A stretch of DNA of 8,026 bases from a bacterium. GTDB lineage: Bacteria > Hydrothermota > UBA3072 > B12-G15. How positions within the stretch are numbered: position 1 is the first letter of the stretch; the number at the start of each line of letters is the position of its first letter. The position numbers and the translations under genes were made by a program. A model generated the notes under the pieces. That model saw nothing but the letters and a program-made list of their open reading frames with translations. It ran no database searches and was not told where the DNA came from. Below are positions 5,134 through 8,026 of this stretch, one piece after another. Location of the stretch: positions 1-8,026 of the forward strand of contig QNDZ01000074.1 of NCBI GenBank assembly GCA_003646055.1, read 5' to 3'.

Positions 5134-7383
5134 ATGCTTATTCTCTCTCTTTTTCTTCTTTCTCAGTGGGTTCCTGATGGCATGACTGTTTGTGGAGTTC
5201 CCGGAGCACAGGAGAATCACCAGATAATATCCGATGGAACAGGTGGAGCAATCATTGTGTGGCAGGATTACCGTGACACATTGACCATAGACCTTTATGC
5301 ACAGAGGATTGATCTTTCTGGGAATATCCTATGGAACCTGCATGGTGTACCTGTATGCACCACAGTGGTTGACCAGTACTACCCTGCAATAACTCAAGAT
5401 GGTTTGGGAGGTTTTTTTATTGTATGGGAAGAGGCACACTCTGGTCTGGATCAGGGGATTTATGCTCAGAGGCTCTCATCTTCAGGAAGCAGGCTCTGGG
5501 ATCCATCTGGAATTGAAGTCTGTGATATTTTAAGCTTTGACCAGTTCAATCCTCATATAATATTTGCAGGGATAGGAGAAGCATTTATTGCCTGGCTTGA
5601 CAATCGGAATGGTAATATTGACATCTATGCACAGAAGATTGATACCTCTGGTAGTTTACTCTGGGATTCAACAGGTGTCCCTGTTTGTACCACAACAGTT
5701 GACCAGGATTCTTTGTATATGATTTCAGACAATCAGGGCGGTATTATCATAGCATGGATTGATACAACAACAGGTTCTCATGACATTTTCGCACAGAGGC
5801 TGGATGCATCAGGAAATGTTCTCTGGGGACCCAATGGAGTTCCTGTGTGTACTACTGCTGTTGACCAGTGGGCCTTTAGAATGACCCCTGATGGTTCAGG
5901 TGGAGCAATTGTGGTTTGGGAAGAACCACACTTTGGTACTGATGAAGGAATCTATGCACAGAGAATCTCCTCAACGGGGAATATGATGTGGGGCCCATCC
6001 GGTATTAAAGTCTGCGATTTAATCAGTTATAACCAGGTTGCCCCAAGGATAATATCCGACCATTCAGGTGGTGCAGTAATTATCTGGATTGACGACAGGA
6101 ATGGGAATGCTGACATATACGCACAGCGGATTAACTCCTCGGGTAATCTCCTCTGGGATTCAACAGGTGTGCCGGTGTGCGTAAAGGCCTCCCAGAAGTT
6201 CTTTCACAATATACTGAATGATGAATATGGTGGGTTCATCATTACATGGGTGGATAGTTCAGGAGGAGATAAAAATATCTATGCCCAGAAACTGGATTTA
6301 TTTGGTAATATCCAGTGGGCTTCAGAAGGTGCTGAAATATGCACTGCCTCAGGTAATCAGTCCTCTCCAGATGCTATATCGGATGGCACTGGAGGAGCAA
6401 TAGTAGCATGGAAGGATGCCCGTTACAGTGACTTTGATATATATGCACAACGGGTAAATCCAGAGGGTATATGGGGTATTCCTGAACCAACCATTCTTTC
6501 GGTTGATGACATCCCCAATGATCAGGGAGGAAAGGTTGAAATCATCTGGCAAAAGTCCACCCATGACCTGTCTTATGGTGACATCTCCTACTACTCCATA
6601 TGGAGAAGCATCTCCTCAAAGGATGTAAAGGAGTCTAAAATCATTGACCTGAAGAATATGAATTTGGAGTTCGGTGGTGAAGCCTACAGGATTACCCAGA
6701 TAGGTGGAAAGGCATATGCATGGGAGTGGCTTGCCAACATACCTGCACACTACTTTGACTACTATTCTTATGCTGCCCAGACACTCTATGATTCAACAAG
6801 TGGAGGAACTGGATATACATACTTCCTTGTGTCTGCACACGTTTCTGATACTGTATTCTATGATTCGGATGTGGATTCTGGATATTCGGTGGACAACCTC
6901 TCTCCTGCAAAGCCACAGAATCTTTCAGGGGCATACGTGTCTCCATCCTATATCTTGATATGGAATAAAAACACAGAAGAAGACCTTTCACATTACGCTG
7001 TTTACAGGGGTGATACACCAGACTTTATCCCATCCCTTTCAAACAGGATTGGAACACCAACAGATACCACCTTTACAGACACCACCTTCCCTGGATTCCC
7101 CGTTTACTACAAGGTATCTGCCATTGATATACACGAGAATGAGAGTGATTATGCATTGCTTGAAGCAACAGGTATAGGAGAACCAGAAAACGATGGGTTT
7201 TCAAACATATTCACGAAATGGCTTATTTTGAAGGGATACGAAAACAGAACAGTGAATGTTTACAATCTCACAGGTCAGAAGGTGGGTGAATACTCAGGTA
7301 AAAGGGTAGGAGAAAATCTGAAACCGGGTATATACTTTATAAGGCTTAAGCACAGTATAATTAAAATAACAAAGGTGAAATAA
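5134..7383 (+). CDS. Secreted eight-repeat propeller-like protein with FnIII domains and T9SS-type C-terminal tail
   Basis: A 749-residue protein. A short hydrophobic leader (MLILSLFLLSQW) is followed directly by eight repeats of 54-55 residues at 13-67, 68-122, 123-177, 178-231, 232-286, 287-341, 342-395 and 396-449. Each carries G[VI]xVC near its start, a GGxxIxW core and [IL][YF]AQ[RK]xxxxGNxxW at its end (the last departs after AQR). Repeat length and pattern fit beta-propeller blades. Residues about 450-590 form a fibronectin III-like region, 593-680 a clearer FnIII domain (KPQNLSG, YYKVSAID), and 680-749 resemble a type IX secretion type A sorting domain (VYNLTGQKV, LKPGIYFIRL, ITKVK). 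Surface attachment or secretion is therefore likely; ligand or enzyme activity is unknown. GGAGGG just before ATG 5134 and the promoter at 5083 fix the start, although the resulting signal peptide is unusually short and lacks a basic N-region. The gene diverges from the ECF sigma operon and appears monocistronic. Confidence 0.9.
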   Translation: MLILSLFLLSQWVPDGMTVCGVPGAQENHQIISDGTGGAIIVWQDYRDTLTIDLYAQRIDLSGNILWNLHGVPVCTTVVDQYYPAITQDGLGGFFIVWEEAHSGLDQGIYAQRLSSSGSRLWDPSGIEVCDILSFDQFNPHIIFAGIGEAFIAWLDNRNGNIDIYAQKIDTSGSLLWDSTGVPVCTTTVDQDSLYMISDNQGGIIIAWIDTTTGSHDIFAQRLDASGNVLWGPNGVPVCTTAVDQWAFRMTPDGSGGAIVVWEEPHFGTDEGIYAQRISSTGNMMWGPSGIKVCDLISYNQVAPRIISDHSGGAVIIWIDDRNGNADIYAQRINSSGNLLWDSTGVPVCVKASQKFFHNILNDEYGGFIITWVDSSGGDKNIYAQKLDLFGNIQWASEGAEICTASGNQSSPDAISDGTGGAIVAWKDARYSDFDIYAQRVNPEGIWGIPEPTILSVDDIPNDQGGKVEIIWQKSTHDLSYGDISYYSIWRSISSKDVKESKIIDLKNMNLEFGGEAYRITQIGGKAYAWEWLANIPAHYFDYYSYAAQTLYDSTSGGTGYTYFLVSAHVSDTVFYDSDVDSGYSVDNLSPAKPQNLSGAYVSPSYILIWNKNTEEDLSHYAVYRGDTPDFIPSLSNRIGTPTDTTFTDTTFPGFPVYYKVSAIDIHENESDYALLEATGIGEPENDGFSNIFTKWLILKGYENRTVNVYNLTGQKVGEYSGKRVGENLKPGIYFIRLKHSIIKITKVK
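5170..6480 (+). repeat. Eight coding repeats with a duplicated three-repeat super-unit
   Basis: Repeat boundaries, taken after the closing Trp codon, are 5170, 5335, 5500, 5665, 5827, 5992, 6157 and 6319, ending at 6480. Repeats 2-4 (5335-5826) and 5-7 (5827-6318) are both exactly 492 bp, with the same 55/55/54-residue pattern and matching repeat-specific features: WEExHxGxDxGIYAQR in 2 and 5, DxRNGNxDIYAQ in 3 and 6, DSTGVPVC in 4 and 7. By eye, 32 of 55 residues match in pairs 2/5 and 3/6, and 24 of 54 in 4/7. Confidence 0.9.
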
Positions 7384-7390
7384 AAAATCA

Positions 7391-7431
7391 GAAAAAAAAC
7401 AGTTCATCATTCACCTCTGTTGATTTTTTTC
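7391..7431 (+). terminator. Weak terminator-like hairpin after the repeat protein gene
   Basis: AACAG (7398-7402) pairs with CTGTT (7417-7421) around a 14-base loop, and after a two-base bulge the A-run 7392-7397 can pair with the T-run 7424-7429. A U-rich 3' side follows. GC content of the stem is low, so termination may be partial. Its right arm overlaps the -35 box of the next promoter. Confidence 0.35.
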
Positions 7432-7448
7432 ATTCTCTGGTATAAAAT
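7420..7448 (+). promoter_or_regulatory. Predicted sigma-70 type promoter of the sodium symporter gene
   Basis: TTGATT (7420-7425) is followed after 17 bases by TAAAAT (7443-7448), the same spacing and -10 box as the promoter at 5083. Transcription would start near 7455, leaving about 15 leader bases filled by the AAGGAGGTGA ribosome binding site (7458-7467). An overlapping TATAAA (7441-7446) is an alternative -10 box. Confidence 0.65.
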
Positions 7449-7469
7449 GCGTGAAAAAAGGAGGTGAGA

Positions 7470-8026
7470 ATGAAGGAACACGCCTACTGGGATAACCGTG
7501 TTGCCTTTGTCCTTGCTGCCATTGGTTCTGCAATTGGGCTCGGGAATATCTGGAGATTCCCCTATATCTGTTACAAGTTTGGGGGCGGTGCCTTTCTCTT
7601 TGCATATCTCATTGTTCTTATCATTGTGGGAATTCCACTACTGCTCCTTGAGTTCTCAATAGGTTATAAACTCAAGGGTTCTGCCCCATTCTCACTTGGT
7701 AGAATCCACTACAGGGTGAAGGGGTTTGAGGACGACAAGGAACTTGTGGAGAGGAGAGGTAGTTTTGAATGGGTTGGATGGTTTGCAATACTTGTGGGAT
7801 TCGGTATCACAACCTACTACTCTGTTATAATGGGATGGTCTGCTGATTACCTTGTGTATTCCTTCAACACTGCATGGGGGAATGCACCTAAGGAGTTTTT
7901 CTTCAACAGGGTGCTTGGACTCACTGATTCTATATTCCATCTTGGTGGAATAAGATGGCCCATACTTCTGGGGCTTGCAGTGAGCTGGGTATGGATTGTG
8001 CTCTCCATATGGAAGGGTGCAAAGAC
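7470..8026 (+). CDS. Sodium-dependent transporter, neurotransmitter:sodium symporter (NSS/SNF) family (3' end outside window)
   Basis: The first 185 codons are present and the frame is open at the right edge; full family members are about 430-550 residues. Helix 1 carries the family signature at residues 19-32 (GSAIGLGNIWRFPY), including N26 and the unwound GLG that hold sodium and substrate in LeuT, and R29, the extracellular gate arginine equivalent. Helix 2 (about 41-62) ends GIPLLLLEFSIG with the conserved E61. Helix 3 (about 103-130) contains TTYYSVIMGW with the tyrosine expected in the substrate site. A further helix starts near 163. The inner-membrane protein should import an amino acid or related amine with sodium; substrate cannot be told from this part. 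The loop between helices 2 and 3 (about 68-100) is highly charged. ATG 7470 follows a near-perfect ribosome binding site with five-base spacing. Confidence 0.95.
   Translation, partial: MKEHAYWDNRVAFVLAAIGSAIGLGNIWRFPYICYKFGGGAFLFAYLIVLIIVGIPLLLLEFSIGYKLKGSAPFSLGRIHYRVKGFEDDKELVERRGSFEWVGWFAILVGFGITTYYSVIMGWSADYLVYSFNTAWGNAPKEFFFNRVLGLTDSIFHLGGIRWPILLGLAVSWVWIVLSIWKGAK

Noticed and set aside
5170..6480. Regular direct repeats that might suggest a CRISPR or tandem DNA repeat array
   Set aside because: The period is 162-165 bp, the frame is open throughout, and conservation follows protein motifs, so these are protein-domain repeats.
6692..7018. Minus- and plus-strand open frames overlapping the FnIII region
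   Set aside because: Shadows of the large secreted protein gene, whose frame carries the recognisable FnIII pattern.
7382..7429. AAAAAATCA and TGATTTTTT 9-bp inverted repeat
   Set aside because: It competes with the more compact hairpin at 7391-7431, is almost all A/T and encloses a 30-base loop, so it was not listed separately.

Overview
This window looks like a chromosomal segment from an uncultured, moderately AT-rich, Gram-negative-type bacterium. The best lineage clue is the surface protein at 5134-7383. It combines about eight propeller-like repeats, fibronectin III-like domains and a C-terminal tail resembling a type IX secretion (Por) type A sorting domain, a combination common in the FCB group and in candidate phyla such as WOR-3/Hydrothermae and Cloacimonadota. 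That placement is inference. Most genes have strong AGGAGG-type ribosome binding sites and very short leaders. No tRNA, rRNA, insertion sequence or CRISPR was seen.

Left part (1-2875, all minus strand): a compact operon of an 87-residue ArsR-type winged-helix repressor, a complete radical SAM/SPASM protein and a second, related radical SAM protein that runs off the left edge. The first two genes are translationally coupled and the third follows after 12 bases. A 9-bp perfect palindrome lies between the predicted -10 box and the arsR start, as expected for an autoregulatory operator. The radical SAM pair probably modifies a peptide or small molecule, but no precursor peptide or substrate is visible.

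Middle part (2976-4992, minus strand): an ECF sigma factor, a 70-residue protein with a single membrane segment, and a seven-helix membrane protein with a predicted extracytoplasmic C-terminal domain. Their tight spacing suggests one sigma/membrane-regulator unit, but neither membrane protein has a recognisable anti-sigma zinc-finger motif. This is the best candidate here for an undescribed system. The sigma gene has a TATAAT box placed so that its mRNA may be leaderless.

Right part (4993-8026, plus strand): divergent from the sigma operon is the large secreted repeat protein with a consensus-like promoter. Its blades show a three-blade super-unit duplicated in tandem and exactly one cysteine per blade. 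After a weak terminator-like hairpin, a separate promoter drives the start of a neurotransmitter:sodium symporter family transporter, cut off by the right edge.
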